From assembly GCF_000179615.1 (NCBI RefSeq), contig NZ_AEDD01000004.1, positions 124,001 to 188,000 of the forward strand: a DNA stretch of 64,000 nucleotides, given 5' to 3'. A model generated the notes under the pieces. That model was not told the DNA's origin. It did no database searches and was given only the letters and a program-made list of their open reading frames with translations. Position 1 is the first letter of the stretch, and every line of letters begins with the position of its first letter. This stretch comes from Paenibacillus curdlanolyticus YK9. Its GTDB lineage: Bacteria; Bacillota; Bacilli; Paenibacillales; Paenibacillaceae. The position numbers were made by a program, and so were the translations under genes. Shown here in pieces: positions 26,885 through 35,187 of this stretch.

Positions 26885-26951
26885 AAAAAAAAGATTTACG
26901 GCATTCAGCGCGCTGACAGTCCGTCGTCGGAACGCTGTTTATCGTAAATCT
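26885..26951 (-). terminator. Leader terminator (attenuator candidate) of the tauD-ssuA unit
   Basis: In the minus-strand leader AGATTTACG pairs perfectly with CGTAAATCT; inside, AGCG pairs with CGCT. Eight T residues follow. It lies between the promoter and the first gene, so expression needs read-through or an antiterminated fold. S-box and T-box signatures are absent. Confidence 0.75.
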
Positions 26952-27034
26952 CTGGTGATCCAGTCGATTTGAAATATTCGGTTACGCAAGCTTCGCATTG
27001 ACTCATTTCGTCGTGCCGTTGCTTGATGTGCTAC

Positions 27035-27064
27035 ATCGTACCAGCTGAGTCTACTACCTGTCAA
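27035..27064 (-). promoter_or_regulatory. Promoter of the tauD-ssuA-tauD unit
   Basis: Minus strand TTGACA (27059-27064), 18 nt, TACGAT (27035-27040). The predicted start near 27028 yields a leader of about 200 nt. Confidence 0.65.
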
Positions 27065-27112
27065 CCCTTATTTTCCAAATGATTTTCTCTACCAATTATA
27101 GTTGTGTATGAT

Positions 27113-27130
27113 TTGTGAAATTAATCACAA
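27113..27130 (+). promoter_or_regulatory. Rex/FNR-like operator 1
   Basis: TTGTGA, six A/T bases, TCACAA: a perfect 18-nt dyad. It is centred about 48 nt before the predicted transcription start of the NADH oxidase gene. The pattern fits both Rex (NADH-sensing) and CRP/FNR-family sites. Confidence 0.7.
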
Positions 27131-27134
27131 GCCC

Positions 27135-27163
27135 TTGTCAAACCTGCTCCAATTGCATATGAT
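27135..27163 (+). promoter_or_regulatory. Sigma-A promoter of the NADH oxidase gene
   Basis: TTGTCA (27135-27140), 17 nt, TATGAT (27158-27163). It is flanked upstream by operator 1 and downstream by operators 2 and 3. Confidence 0.65.
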
Positions 27164-27178
27164 AAGAGCAACAAGAGA

Positions 27179-27196
27179 TTGTGAATTAAATCACAT
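27179..27196 (+). promoter_or_regulatory. Rex/FNR-like operator 2
   Basis: TTGTGA-N6-TCACAT, one mismatch from a perfect dyad. It lies just after the predicted transcription start, the position of a repressor site. Confidence 0.65.
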
Positions 27197-27202
27197 AACA
27201 GA

Positions 27203-27220
27203 TTGTGAAAATAATCACAC
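27203..27220 (+). promoter_or_regulatory. Rex/FNR-like operator 3
   Basis: TTGTGA-N6-TCACAC, 24 bp after operator 2. It ends 35 nt before the start codon of the NADH oxidase. Confidence 0.6.
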
Positions 27221-27255
27221 CTTCTCGAACTCGACATTATCAGGAGGAATCCCCT

Positions 27256-28584
27256 ATGAAAATCGCTGTTATCGGATGCACACATGCAGGCACGGCTGCC
27301 GTAACCCAGATGGCTCAGCTTTACCCGGAAGCGCAAATTAGCGTCTATGAACGCAACGACAACGTATCGTTCCTATCGTGCGGCATCGCCCTTCATGTCG
27401 GAGGCGTCGTACAGGATGTCCAGAAGCTTTTCTACGCATCGCCTCAGCAGCTAACCGATTTGGGCGTACAGATGAACATGCGGCATGACGTGCTCGAGGT
27501 CAATGCCGATGCGCATATGATCCGCGTTCGGAATCTGGAGACGGGCATCACCAGAGTTGAAACGTACGATAAGCTGGTCGTGACGACTGGCTCGTGGCCG
27601 ATCATTCCCAAACTCGGTGGCATGGAACTCGACAACATTTTGTTATGCAAAAACTACGGGCATGCACAAACAATAATCGACAAAGCTCGACACGCAGAGC
27701 GCGTGACCGTTATCGGTGCTGGATACATCGGCATTGAGCTTGTGGAAGCATTCGAGGAGCTTGGCAAACAAGTCACGCTCATCGACAATATGGATCGCAT
27801 TCTGTTCAAATATCTCGACCGCACGTTCACCGACGGCATTGAAAACGAGCTGGAAGCCCGCCACATCAGGCTTCAGCTTGGTCAAACCGTCACTGGCTTT
27901 GAAGGCGAGAACGGCAAAGTCAACAAGGTCATCACGACCGCAGGCGAATATGAAACCGACCTCGTCGTACTCTGCATCGGCTTCCGCCCGAACACGGAGC
28001 TCCTTAAAGACCAAGTCGAGATGTTGTTGAATGGCGCGATTATTGTCGACGAATATATGCGAACGAGCCACCCGGATGTGCTAGCCGCAGGCGACAGCTG
28101 CGCAGTGATGTATAACCCGACACACAAGCATGCTTACATCCCGCTGGCGACGAATGCCGTACGGATGGGCACGCTCGTGGCGCGCAACCTGCTCAAGCCG
28201 ACCGTTCGCTATCTCGGTACGCAAGGCACATCGGGCATCAAAATTTATGACCTCAACATCGCTTCGACCGGCATGACCGAGCAAGCGGCAATTGATGCGG
28301 GCATGATTGTGAAAAATGTCACAATAGAAGAAAACTATCGTCCGGAGTTTATGCCAACCTATGAAAAAGCGCTGCTGAAGGTCGTCTATGAAGCCGATAC
28401 CGGCCGCATTGTAGGGGCGCAGGTCATGTCGAAGGCCGACCTTACGCAAGCCATCAATACGATGTCGGTATGCATTCAGAACGGCATGACGATGGATGAG
28501 CTCAGCTTCGTCGACTTCTTCTTCCAGCCGCATTACAACAAGCCTTGGAATCTGCTGAATCAGGCAGGTTTGCAGGCGATGTAG
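27256..28584 (+). CDS. nox: NADH oxidase (FAD-dependent, H2O-forming type)
   Basis: Flavoprotein of 442 aa. It begins MKIAVIGCTHAGTAAVTQM; the redox cysteine is in NVSFLSCGIALHVGG near residue 42, as in NADH oxidase/peroxidase and CoA-disulfide reductase. A second nucleotide motif VIGAGYIGIELVEAFEELG binds NADH, and VLAAGDSCAV binds FAD. Sequence is closest to lactic-acid-bacterial water-forming NADH oxidases by eye. AGGAGG lies 8 nt before the ATG. Three Rex/FNR-like operators upstream fit redox control. Confidence 0.9.
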   Translation: MKIAVIGCTHAGTAAVTQMAQLYPEAQISVYERNDNVSFLSCGIALHVGGVVQDVQKLFYASPQQLTDLGVQMNMRHDVLEVNADAHMIRVRNLETGITRVETYDKLVVTTGSWPIIPKLGGMELDNILLCKNYGHAQTIIDKARHAERVTVIGAGYIGIELVEAFEELGKQVTLIDNMDRILFKYLDRTFTDGIENELEARHIRLQLGQTVTGFEGENGKVNKVITTAGEYETDLVVLCIGFRPNTELLKDQVEMLLNGAIIVDEYMRTSHPDVLAAGDSCAVMYNPTHKHAYIPLATNAVRMGTLVARNLLKPTVRYLGTQGTSGIKIYDLNIASTGMTEQAAIDAGMIVKNVTIEENYRPEFMPTYEKALLKVVYEADTGRIVGAQVMSKADLTQAINTMSVCIQNGMTMDELSFVDFFFQPHYNKPWNLLNQAGLQAM

Positions 28585-28655
28585 GACCGGGACGGCATGC
28601 ATCTCCTTACGGCTGCTGACGCTCCTACAGGAGATCCCCCTCCCCTTCGGATAAC

Positions 28656-28709
28656 AAAAAAGCAGCACTGGAGCGAAGCATTTGGCTTCCGCTCCAGTGC
28701 TGCTTTTTT
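28656..28709. terminator. Strong bidirectional terminator between nox and 5'-nucleotidase genes
   Basis: AAAAAAGCAGCACTGGAGCG pairs perfectly with CGCTCCAGTGCTGCTTTTTT around a 14-nt loop that itself contains GAAGC/GCTTC. Both strands end in six T residues; the stem touches the stop codon of the minus-strand gene. Confidence 0.95.
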
Positions 28710-30439
28710 CAGTCGGGGAGCGTCCTCCCTCTCAGATCCATTACCCTTCCCTCCACCCTCGCTGTCACGCGACCAATTTTGCTCAAATATTCACTCAGCA
28801 CCTCATAGTCCAGCAGCTCCAGCTTATATCGCCGTCCGGCGTCGCTCGCCCGCTCCATCGCTGCGTAAAAATCTCCTCCGCCAGCCATGAATGTATTCGT
28901 TGCAACGACATACATCGCATCCGGCTTTATGGCCGAATAGGAGCCGTCCTCGCGGAGAAGCTGAACTTTCATCATCCGATGCCCCGCTTCTCTTATATGG
29001 GACACTGCGTCCACACGCTCCCCTTGCTTCGTCGAATCGTAATAGAATCGCATGCCCGCTACCTGCGGGAATCTCCCTTCTCGCTGCTCCACGCCGCTTA
29101 CGCCATTCTCAAGTGCGGCCATGATCTCTTCGCCTGTCATACGGATAGCCGTAATCTTATTGCCGAAGGGCATCACCGTCAACAAATCGCCAAGCGTAAT
29201 CGGTCCGCGGCGGATCGAAGCTCGGATGTTTCCGCTGTTTTGGATGGCTACATAGCCTTCGACATCTGGGGCGTGAACGATACTTTTTATCTTATCCAAC
29301 ATGCTGTCTGCAATCAGGTTTCCTAGATTCGTCTCCCGCGTTCGCACATGTGCATGCTCGCCGTCGAGCGTAACCTTCGTATAACCGACGACCGTCCTTT
29401 GGATCTGATTCAGCACCATCGCGAAAGCGCTCAGCTTGGCCGCCGCCTCCGCATCCTCGGCCCACATCGGCTTGCCGTCCGACTTCATTGCATCGAGCGC
29501 CAGCAGCCTTCCGCTCCATTGCGTAATCACCCCCGAGGCATTAAATTGGGCGTCCAGCTGCCCGAGATTTTTGCCATGCTCGCCTGCCTGCACGATAAGC
29601 GTAGGCTCACGATCCGCATGACGAACTGCTGGAGCGACCAGCCGCGAATGGGAGTGTCCGCCTACGATAATATCGATTCCCGGGACCGCATCCGCGAGCT
29701 TCTGATCCTCCGTCAACCCCTGATGAGTCAAGGCAATAATCTTGGTGACTCCCTTTGCTTGCAGCGACGAAACGGCAGCACGGGCAGACGCGACTGCTTC
29801 TTCGAACACAAGATGCTGTCCCGGGGAAGAGAGCGCTGACGCTTCAGCCGTTGTAAGCCCGAAAATGCCCACCGCCTCGCCACTAACCTCTCGGATGATC
29901 GAGGGATAGATTTGTCCAGCTTCCCCTCGCACGCCTGCTCGATCTGCAAACAAAGGGCCGAGATTCGGATCATCGCCGTACGTCACATTCGCGCTAACGA
30001 AAGGGAACGACGCTCCTCGAATAAACGACCGCAGCGTCGCCGTCCCCCGGTCGAATTCGTGGTTGCCGAACGTCATCGCATCATACTTAGCTGCATTCAT
30101 GAACCATAGATCAGCCAATCCTTCATACTGCGTAAAATACGGCGTCCCCGCGAACACATCGCCTGCATCGAGCAGCAGCGTATTCGGCGTCCGCAGCTGC
30201 TTTATCGCCGTCATGCGCCTGGCAACGAGGTCCAAATGCGCATGCGTATCGTTCGTGTGCAGGAGGCGGAGATGGAAGCCATCCTTTGCATTTCCTGCAG
30301 CCGGGGATGCTGCCTCCTCGGCTTTGACGGCGGCATGCATTATTGGTGTGGCCACCATTCCCGCAAGCAGCGGCACAGTAAGGCTCAACCGTATAAGCAG
30401 CTTAGTTATGCGGCGGCGATTTCCCGATTCAGCTTCCAA
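28709..30439 (-). CDS. Secreted 5'-nucleotidase / UDP-sugar hydrolase family protein
   Basis: Protein of 576 aa from a TTG start at 30437-30439 that has GGGGAG 6 nt upstream; a longer in-frame form adds 22 residues and would bury the signal peptide. A basic N-region and LLIRLSLTVPLLAGMV form the signal. The metallophosphatase domain has LLHTNDTHAHL, DAGDVFAGT, GNHEFD, LTHQG and GGHSHSR; the C-terminal nucleotidase domain contains VAIQNSGNIRASI. It would release phosphate from nucleotides outside the cell. No wall anchor is visible. Confidence 0.9.
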   Translation of the reverse strand: MEAESGNRRRITKLLIRLSLTVPLLAGMVATPIMHAAVKAEEAASPAAGNAKDGFHLRLLHTNDTHAHLDLVARRMTAIKQLRTPNTLLLDAGDVFAGTPYFTQYEGLADLWFMNAAKYDAMTFGNHEFDRGTATLRSFIRGASFPFVSANVTYGDDPNLGPLFADRAGVRGEAGQIYPSIIREVSGEAVGIFGLTTAEASALSSPGQHLVFEEAVASARAAVSSLQAKGVTKIIALTHQGLTEDQKLADAVPGIDIIVGGHSHSRLVAPAVRHADREPTLIVQAGEHGKNLGQLDAQFNASGVITQWSGRLLALDAMKSDGKPMWAEDAEAAAKLSAFAMVLNQIQRTVVGYTKVTLDGEHAHVRTRETNLGNLIADSMLDKIKSIVHAPDVEGYVAIQNSGNIRASIRRGPITLGDLLTVMPFGNKITAIRMTGEEIMAALENGVSGVEQREGRFPQVAGMRFYYDSTKQGERVDAVSHIREAGHRMMKVQLLREDGSYSAIKPDAMYVVATNTFMAGGGDFYAAMERASDAGRRYKLELLDYEVLSEYLSKIGRVTARVEGRVMDLRGRTLPD

Positions 30440-30503
30440 CTCATGCTCCCCTTCCGATCGCGTAATCCTTACAGTTTTCCCCAAAACCAAGGGCGCCATT
30501 AGC

Positions 30504-30552
30504 AAAAATAAAAGCAGACCATGAAGGAGCTAGCCTCCTAACGGTCTGCTTT
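30504..30552 (-). terminator. Rho-independent terminator of the esterase gene
   Basis: Minus strand AAAGCAGACC pairs with GGTCTGCTTT, with inner AGGAG/CTCCT pairing, followed by TATTTTTG. Confidence 0.85.
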
Positions 30553-30567
30553 CTTTACCTGCCACAA

Positions 30568-31470
30568 TTACTTCTTATCCATTCCGCCATAGAAGGTCAG
30601 GTAGCTAGCCATCTGTCCGCTCCAATAAGCGTCGTCATGCTTGCCGCCTGGGATAAGGTGGAACTCGTAGTGCTTTAATTTGCGGCCGCTCAAAATTTCG
30701 TTGAGCTTGCCCGTTGCAATCTTAAATTCGTCCAGATCGCCGCAGTCCAAGTAAACGCTCGTCTGGTTCAGCTTTGCGGTAGCCGCCAATCGAAGCGGAT
30801 CTTTGGCATTGCGATCGGCTTCGGTCGGATACATCCAGTCAAACAGCGGCTTCCACAGTTCGTCTTGGAAGACGGCCGGCGCGTGCCCGCCAACTTTGCT
30901 GAACAGCTGCGTGTTGCGGAAACCGATATGCAGCGCGGCATACCCGCCCATCGAGGTGCCGCCGATATAACGGCTATTGCGCGATTTATCGGACTTGAAA
31001 TGGCCATCGATATAACCGACGACGTCTTTCGTGACGTAATCCTCATAGCGCCCTTCGTACCATGCACCCGGATCCGTTGGATCGCCTAGCCATATTTTTT
31101 TCTCATCCGCTGAGTTCATGCCCCAACTGTTATCAATCTCTGGCGCAACGATGATCATCGGCTCGATCTTGCCAGCAGCGATCAGCGTATCCGCCTGCTC
31201 GGTAATATGAAGCGCTTGGAACCAATGGTCCTCATTCAGCTTATACGCATGGAGCACATACAGTACGGGGTACTTCTCCTTCGCTTCATAGTCAGGCGGC
31301 AGATAGACGTTCATCCGCATATTTTGGCCGAGCGCCTCGCTGTAGAACGAAACCTTCATCGTCGACGATGCCGAATGCTTCCCCTTTTCTTGCTTCGCCT
31401 CTGCGAATACGCTTTGCTGCAGGAGCAGGAACAACGACACGACAACAAAAAGCAGCTTTCTAACCTTCAT
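30568..31470 (-). CDS. Secreted esterase (esterase D / S-formylglutathione hydrolase-like alpha/beta hydrolase)
   Basis: Protein of 300 aa with signal peptide KLLFVVVSLFLLLQQSVFA. The alpha/beta hydrolase core has YPVLYVLHAYKLNEDHW, nucleophile serine in GGTSMGGYAALHIG, an aspartate in LDCGDLDEFK and the histidine in PGGKHDDAYW. Resembles putative esterases of the Fes/EstD group acting on small esters or polysaccharide acyl groups. GGAGGG lies 7 nt before the ATG at 31468-31470. Monocistronic. Confidence 0.85.
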   Translation of the reverse strand: MKVRKLLFVVVSLFLLLQQSVFAEAKQEKGKHSASSTMKVSFYSEALGQNMRMNVYLPPDYEAKEKYPVLYVLHAYKLNEDHWFQALHITEQADTLIAAGKIEPMIIVAPEIDNSWGMNSADEKKIWLGDPTDPGAWYEGRYEDYVTKDVVGYIDGHFKSDKSRNSRYIGGTSMGGYAALHIGFRNTQLFSKVGGHAPAVFQDELWKPLFDWMYPTEADRNAKDPLRLAATAKLNQTSVYLDCGDLDEFKIATGKLNEILSGRKLKHYEFHLIPGGKHDDAYWSGQMASYLTFYGGMDKK

Positions 31471-31586
31471 CTTCAATCCCTCCAATGGATAGGTGCTTTC
31501 AACACGTTCAGCTTATCGCAATGGAGGGGCCTGCTTTAATGGCGAATCGGCAGCGAGTTCCTGCAAATCTACAATTTCATCAACGA

Positions 31587-32678
31587 TTAAATCGGCATTT
31601 CACCGACATATTCGGATTGCGGACGATAAATTCTATTGTTTTGGGACTGTTCAAGAATATGAGCGGTCCATCCTACTAAGCGGCTGGAAGTGAATGTTGG
31701 CGTAAACAAAGTTGATGGCATTTCGACCGATCGTAATACTGCCGCTGCAAAAAATTCTACATTCGTATACAATCGTCTTCCTGGTTTGTACTCCTCCAGT
31801 ATCTTTATCGCAAGCTCTTCTACATAAACGGCCAAATCCAGCCACGGGTCTTCCGAAGCAAGTCTGCCGGTTACCGTTTTCAGCGCTTCCGCTCTAGGAT
31901 CTCTGGTCTTATAAATACGATGACCAAAGCCCATTAAACGATTTCCCTTCTCAAGATGCTCCCTCATCCATTGTTCAGCATTTTCCTTTGAACCAATTCC
32001 ATTAAGCATGGTCATGACTTCAGAAGGCGCTCCGCCGTGAAGCGGCCCTTTCATCGCTCCAATTGCAGCACAAATCGCTGAAACGATATCGCTTTGCGTT
32101 GAGACAACGACTCTTGAAGAGAATGTCGAAGCATTCATGCCATGCTCCATAGTTAATATAGCGTAGGCATTCATTGCCGCCACATGCGCTTTCTGAGGGA
32201 TTTCGCCTTTGAGCATATATAAATAATTCGCAACATGATTCAAATCAGGATGAGGCTCTACAAATTCCACCCCCTCGTTCCTGCGGTTAAGGTTTGCTAT
32301 TATGGTTGGGGCCATTGCCGTTATTCGGATTGCGTCATCTACTGTCGGAGGCCATGCCGTGAAAGTATGGCTCATGCTCGAAATCACCGTTCGTAATGCA
32401 CTCATCACATCCAACTGTAACGGAAGACTCTCCAATACTTTTTTCTCCTCTACTCCAAGCACCCGATATTTTTTGAATTTCGTTATAAACGCCTCATATT
32501 CGTTGGCGCTCGGAAATTTTCCGTACCAAAGCAAATATGCTACTTCTTCAAAGGAGTTGTATACAGCCAAATCCTTCGCCCAATGCCCTCTATAGATCAA
32601 CATCCCCTGCTGCCCATCCACTAAGCTAATTGCGGTCTCTGCAGCCACAACGCCTTCTAATCCAGGAAACTGAACCAT
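31587..32678 (-). CDS. Citrate synthase
   Basis: Enzyme of 363 aa condensing acetyl-CoA and oxaloacetate. Signature strings: LYRGHWAKDL-like start (IYRGHWAKDL), MNASTFSSRVVVST, GPLHGGAPSEVM (catalytic His), MGFGHRIYKTRDPRA and the aspartate region in TPTFTSSRLVGWTAH. Length matches the short CitA/MmgD branch as well as housekeeping citrate synthase, so the pathway role is open. GGAGGTG lies 5 nt before the ATG at 32676-32678. The gene is visibly more AT-rich than its neighbours and its upstream region is very AT-rich. Confidence 0.92.
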   Translation of the reverse strand: MVQFPGLEGVVAAETAISLVDGQQGMLIYRGHWAKDLAVYNSFEEVAYLLWYGKFPSANEYEAFITKFKKYRVLGVEEKKVLESLPLQLDVMSALRTVISSMSHTFTAWPPTVDDAIRITAMAPTIIANLNRRNEGVEFVEPHPDLNHVANYLYMLKGEIPQKAHVAAMNAYAILTMEHGMNASTFSSRVVVSTQSDIVSAICAAIGAMKGPLHGGAPSEVMTMLNGIGSKENAEQWMREHLEKGNRLMGFGHRIYKTRDPRAEALKTVTGRLASEDPWLDLAVYVEELAIKILEEYKPGRRLYTNVEFFAAAVLRSVEMPSTLFTPTFTSSRLVGWTAHILEQSQNNRIYRPQSEYVGEMPI

Positions 32679-32895
32679 GTCAACACCTCCGCCTCTCAAT
32701 GTATATATATCCAAAATCATACACATATGTATCAACGATAACCAATAGAATATAATTGTTACACCTATTGATTAATGTGATAGCCGATATCGATCGTTAG
32801 AAACATAAAAAACATTTATCGATGCGATAATATTATTTATGGTATATGTGTTTATTTTCTAAAATGTAATATTTTAATAGATGTGAAATTGAAAT

Positions 32896-32925
32896 AGGCC
32901 GCCGAACTCATGCTCGGCAGCCTAC
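32896..32925 (-). terminator. Weak terminator after clpP
   Basis: Minus strand AGGCTGCCGA pairs with TCGGCGGCCT around a short loop; the following tract (ATTTCAATTT) is only moderately T-rich. Confidence 0.5.
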
Positions 32926-32941
32926 CTGATCTTCTATCATT

Positions 32942-33526
32942 TCAATTTTTCTTAATAATCTGATCAATAATCCCGTACTGAAGCGCTTCTTCAGCCGACA
33001 TATACGTATCGCGGTCCATATCCTGCTCGACGCGTTCCAGCGGCTGCCCCGTCCGCTCCACCGTAATCCGGTTCAGCTTCTCCCGTATGCCGATAATCCG
33101 CTTCGCGGTAATGGCAATGTCGCTCGCCTGACCTTGCGCGCCGCCATGCGGCTGATGGATCATCACTTCGCTGTTTGGCAGCGCGTACCGTTTTCCTTTG
33201 GTGCCCGACAGCAGCAAAATCGCTGCAAACGACGCTGCCATCCCTGCGCAGATCGTCTGCACATCCGGCTTAATGTAGTGCATCGTATCCAAAATCGCGA
33301 ACCCCGCCGACGTCGATCCGCCCGGGCTGTTGATATAGAAATGAATGTCCTTGTCTGGGTCCTCCGCCGCCAAGAACAACAGCTGCGCGGTGATCACGTT
33401 AGCGACCTGATCGTCAATCGCTGAGCCCAAGAACACAATTCGGTCCTTCAGCAACCGAGAATAAATATCGTACGAGCGCTCTCCGCGATTCGTCTGCTCG
33501 ACTACATAAGGAACGATAGAAGACAT
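32942..33526 (-). CDS. clpP: ATP-dependent Clp protease proteolytic subunit
   Basis: Serine peptidase of 194 aa that forms the 14-mer chamber. Catalytic Ser99 is in [12 protein letters not shown], His124 in [12 protein letters not shown] and Asp173 in [30 protein letters not shown] precedes them. All key residues are intact. The phenylalanine right after the nucleophile, where M or S-type residues are common, suggests a ClpP paralogue rather than the main housekeeping copy. No clpX or clpC lies nearby. Confidence 0.93.
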   Translation of the reverse strand: MSSIVPYVVEQTNRGERSYDIYSRLLKDRIVFLGSAIDDQVANVITAQLLFLAAEDPDKDIHFYINSPGGSTSAGFAILDTMHYIKPDVQTICAGMAASFAAILLLSGTKGKRYALPNSEVMIHQPHGGAQGQASDIAITAKRIIGIREKLNRITVERTGQPLERVEQDMDRDTYMSAEEALQYGIIDQIIKKN

Positions 33527-33556
33527 AGAATCCCCTCACTTTTGCTCAAAATTAGG

Positions 33557-34453
33557 TTACGAAGCCATTCGCATGTCCGCGCTGCTCCAGCCTTCAATCG
33601 CCCAACCGCTTGCAGCATAAACGGTTCCGCCCGCCACATGGAACTCGCCCATTCCGCAAATCGCTTGCGCAGCGCCGTAGACGTCAAGCGCAGCATACAA
33701 GCTGCTTTCAACAGCAGCTCCTGCTCCTGTTTCCACTTGCGAAGCGCCCGCTTCCGCGCGAACGGGCGGCGCCAGTCGAATGCCCTGCACAGCCGGCAAT
33801 ACATCCTGCGATTCCCCTGCATTAAGCAGGAGCAGCAGCCCATGTATGTTTCGGCTGCGGAACGCATCCAAGTAGGCATAGACGAGCTGCTCGTCAACCT
33901 CGCGCCTGCCGGCGAGTTTGCTTGCCGCCCTACGCTTAAGCAAATTCGCTCTGGCCCGGTGAAGGCCGGCTTTGGCTGCGCCCTCTGTTATATCGAGCAG
34001 CGCCGCCGTCTCGGCAGCAGTGAACTGCAAAGCGGACATGAGCAGCATAATCGTTCGCTGGAGGGGCGTCAGCTCCGCGACGATTCGCTCCATTGCATCA
34101 AGAAGCGCACTGGCCTGAGGCGCTGAAAGCTCCTCCGCCCTTATTCGTTCGATAAGCTGACCAGTCAGCTCCTGGCATGCGATGCTTTTTCGGCGGCAGC
34201 GATCCGTCCAGGCATTCGCGGCAATCCGGTACAGGTACGAGCTGGACACAGTGCTGCCATTCCCTGACGCACGCTGTTCAAGCAGTGTCCAAACCTTCAT
34301 CCACGTGATCTGCGCCAGATCCTCGGCATCCCACGACGAACCTGCCAGCTTGCGGCAAAACCGCTTGAGCTGTTGATGATGTTTCGCATAGAGCGACGCC
34401 ATCCAATCCTGCCCTTCTCCTATCCTTGCCGCATGCCGAACGTCTCCGCTCAT
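33557..34453 (-). CDS. ECF sigma factor with long C-terminal extension
   Basis: Protein of 298 aa. Region 2 reads SSWDAEDLAQITWMKVWTLL and YLYRIAANAWTDRCRRK; region 4 reads LTPLQRTIMLLMSALQFTAAETAALLDITEGAAKAGLHRAR. Normal ECF factors end here; this one continues for about 120 residues (DEQLVYAYLDAFRSRNIHGL) that look like the SnoaL-type tail of ECF41/ECF56 groups. No anti-sigma gene is adjacent, consistent with self-regulation by the tail. AGGAGGTG lies 4 nt before the ATG at 34451-34453. Confidence 0.88.
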   Translation of the reverse strand: MSGDVRHAARIGEGQDWMASLYAKHHQQLKRFCRKLAGSSWDAEDLAQITWMKVWTLLEQRASGNGSTVSSSYLYRIAANAWTDRCRRKSIACQELTGQLIERIRAEELSAPQASALLDAMERIVAELTPLQRTIMLLMSALQFTAAETAALLDITEGAAKAGLHRARANLLKRRAASKLAGRREVDEQLVYAYLDAFRSRNIHGLLLLLNAGESQDVLPAVQGIRLAPPVRAEAGASQVETGAGAAVESSLYAALDVYGAAQAICGMGEFHVAGGTVYAASGWAIEGWSSADMRMAS

Positions 34454-34532
34454 GCTGCACCTCCTGCTTGCTTGATGTTTCTCTCCCACCTGTATAACGA
34501 AATTTAAGGTGCGAAAAGATACGGCCTTACCT

Positions 34533-34560
34533 TACTTTTATGAGAAATTACGTTATAATA
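34533..34560 (+). promoter_or_regulatory. Promoter of the VOC gene
   Basis: TTACTT (34533-34538), 16 nt, TATAAT (34555-34560). Just downstream AGTGAAAC occurs twice (34570-34577 and 34590-34597), 20 bp apart, a possible regulator site. Confidence 0.55.
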
Positions 34561-34614
34561 AATTCATTCAGTGAAACTAAGTTCTGTATAGTGAAACAAA
34601 GGAGGCGTTTTGAT

Positions 34615-34998
34615 ATGCCATACCATTACTTTGGCCTTGATCATGTTCAGCTGGCAGCTCCTGAGGGGGGCGAAGATCAAGCTCGCCATTTTTTCCATAC
34701 CGTCCTGGGATGGACAGAGGTGCCAAAGCCAGAGCCGTTACAAAAGCGCGGCGGCGTCTGGTTTCAATGCGGCGCGCATCAAGTCCACATCGGCATTCAG
34801 CAGTCATTCGTCCCCGCGACCAAGGCACACCCTGCCTTCCATGTCCAAAATCTTGCACAATTGCGAAGTCACCTGCTTCAGCATCATATTCCAATTATAG
34901 ATGATGAAGCACGGGCTGACGAAGGCGTTATTCGATTTTATGTCAATGACCCGTTCGGCAATCGGCTGGAGTTTCTAGAGTGGACGACTGTTGGGTGA
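34615..34998 (+). CDS. VOC superfamily (glyoxalase-like) protein
   Basis: Protein of 127 aa with two beta-alpha-beta-beta-beta halves: GLDHVQLAAPEGGEDQARHF with FHTVLGW, then VIRFYVNDPFGNRLEFLEW. Histidine in LDHVQ and glutamate in LEFLE are possible metal ligands. Such proteins include glyoxalases, dioxygenases and antibiotic-binding proteins; the substrate is not evident. GGAGG lies 9 nt before the ATG. Divergent from the ECF sigma gene. Confidence 0.85.
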   Translation: MPYHYFGLDHVQLAAPEGGEDQARHFFHTVLGWTEVPKPEPLQKRGGVWFQCGAHQVHIGIQQSFVPATKAHPAFHVQNLAQLRSHLLQHHIPIIDDEARADEGVIRFYVNDPFGNRLEFLEWTTVG

Positions 34999-35005
34999 TC
35001 CCGGT

Positions 35006-35187
35006 CAGCCCCAATAGGGTAGAGAAACCTTCCCTATTGCCTGCCTACTCGCCCCTTCCCCGCTTTAGCGTACCTTTTTCTGCCCTATTGGCCCACCGTC
35101 CGCGGTTCAGCCCCAATAGCGCAGATTAACCTTCTCTATTGCCTGCTCGCCCACCGCTGTCCCGCTTTAGCGTACCTTTTTCTGCCC
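35006..35187. repeat. AATAGGG hairpin-family repeats, two 102-bp periods
   Basis: CAGCCCCAATAG occurs at 35006 and 35108 and CCCGCTTTAGCGTACC at 35059 and 35161, both pairs 102 bp apart. CCAATAGGG-type starts are followed by inverted copies (TTTTTCTGCCCTATTGG), so stem-loops form. The reverse complement core, near AATAGGGCAGAAAAAGGT, is clearly related to the 14.9 kb array (AATAGGGCACAAAAATGT). A further CCCCGCTTTAGCGCAC piece lies near 35420. Confidence 0.8.

Noticed and set aside
26824-27064. SAM (S-box) riboswitch or T-box ahead of the organosulfur genes
   Set aside because: The conserved S-box core (such as GGCAACC) and the T-box GGGUGG element are both absent from this leader and from the one at 51534-51700.
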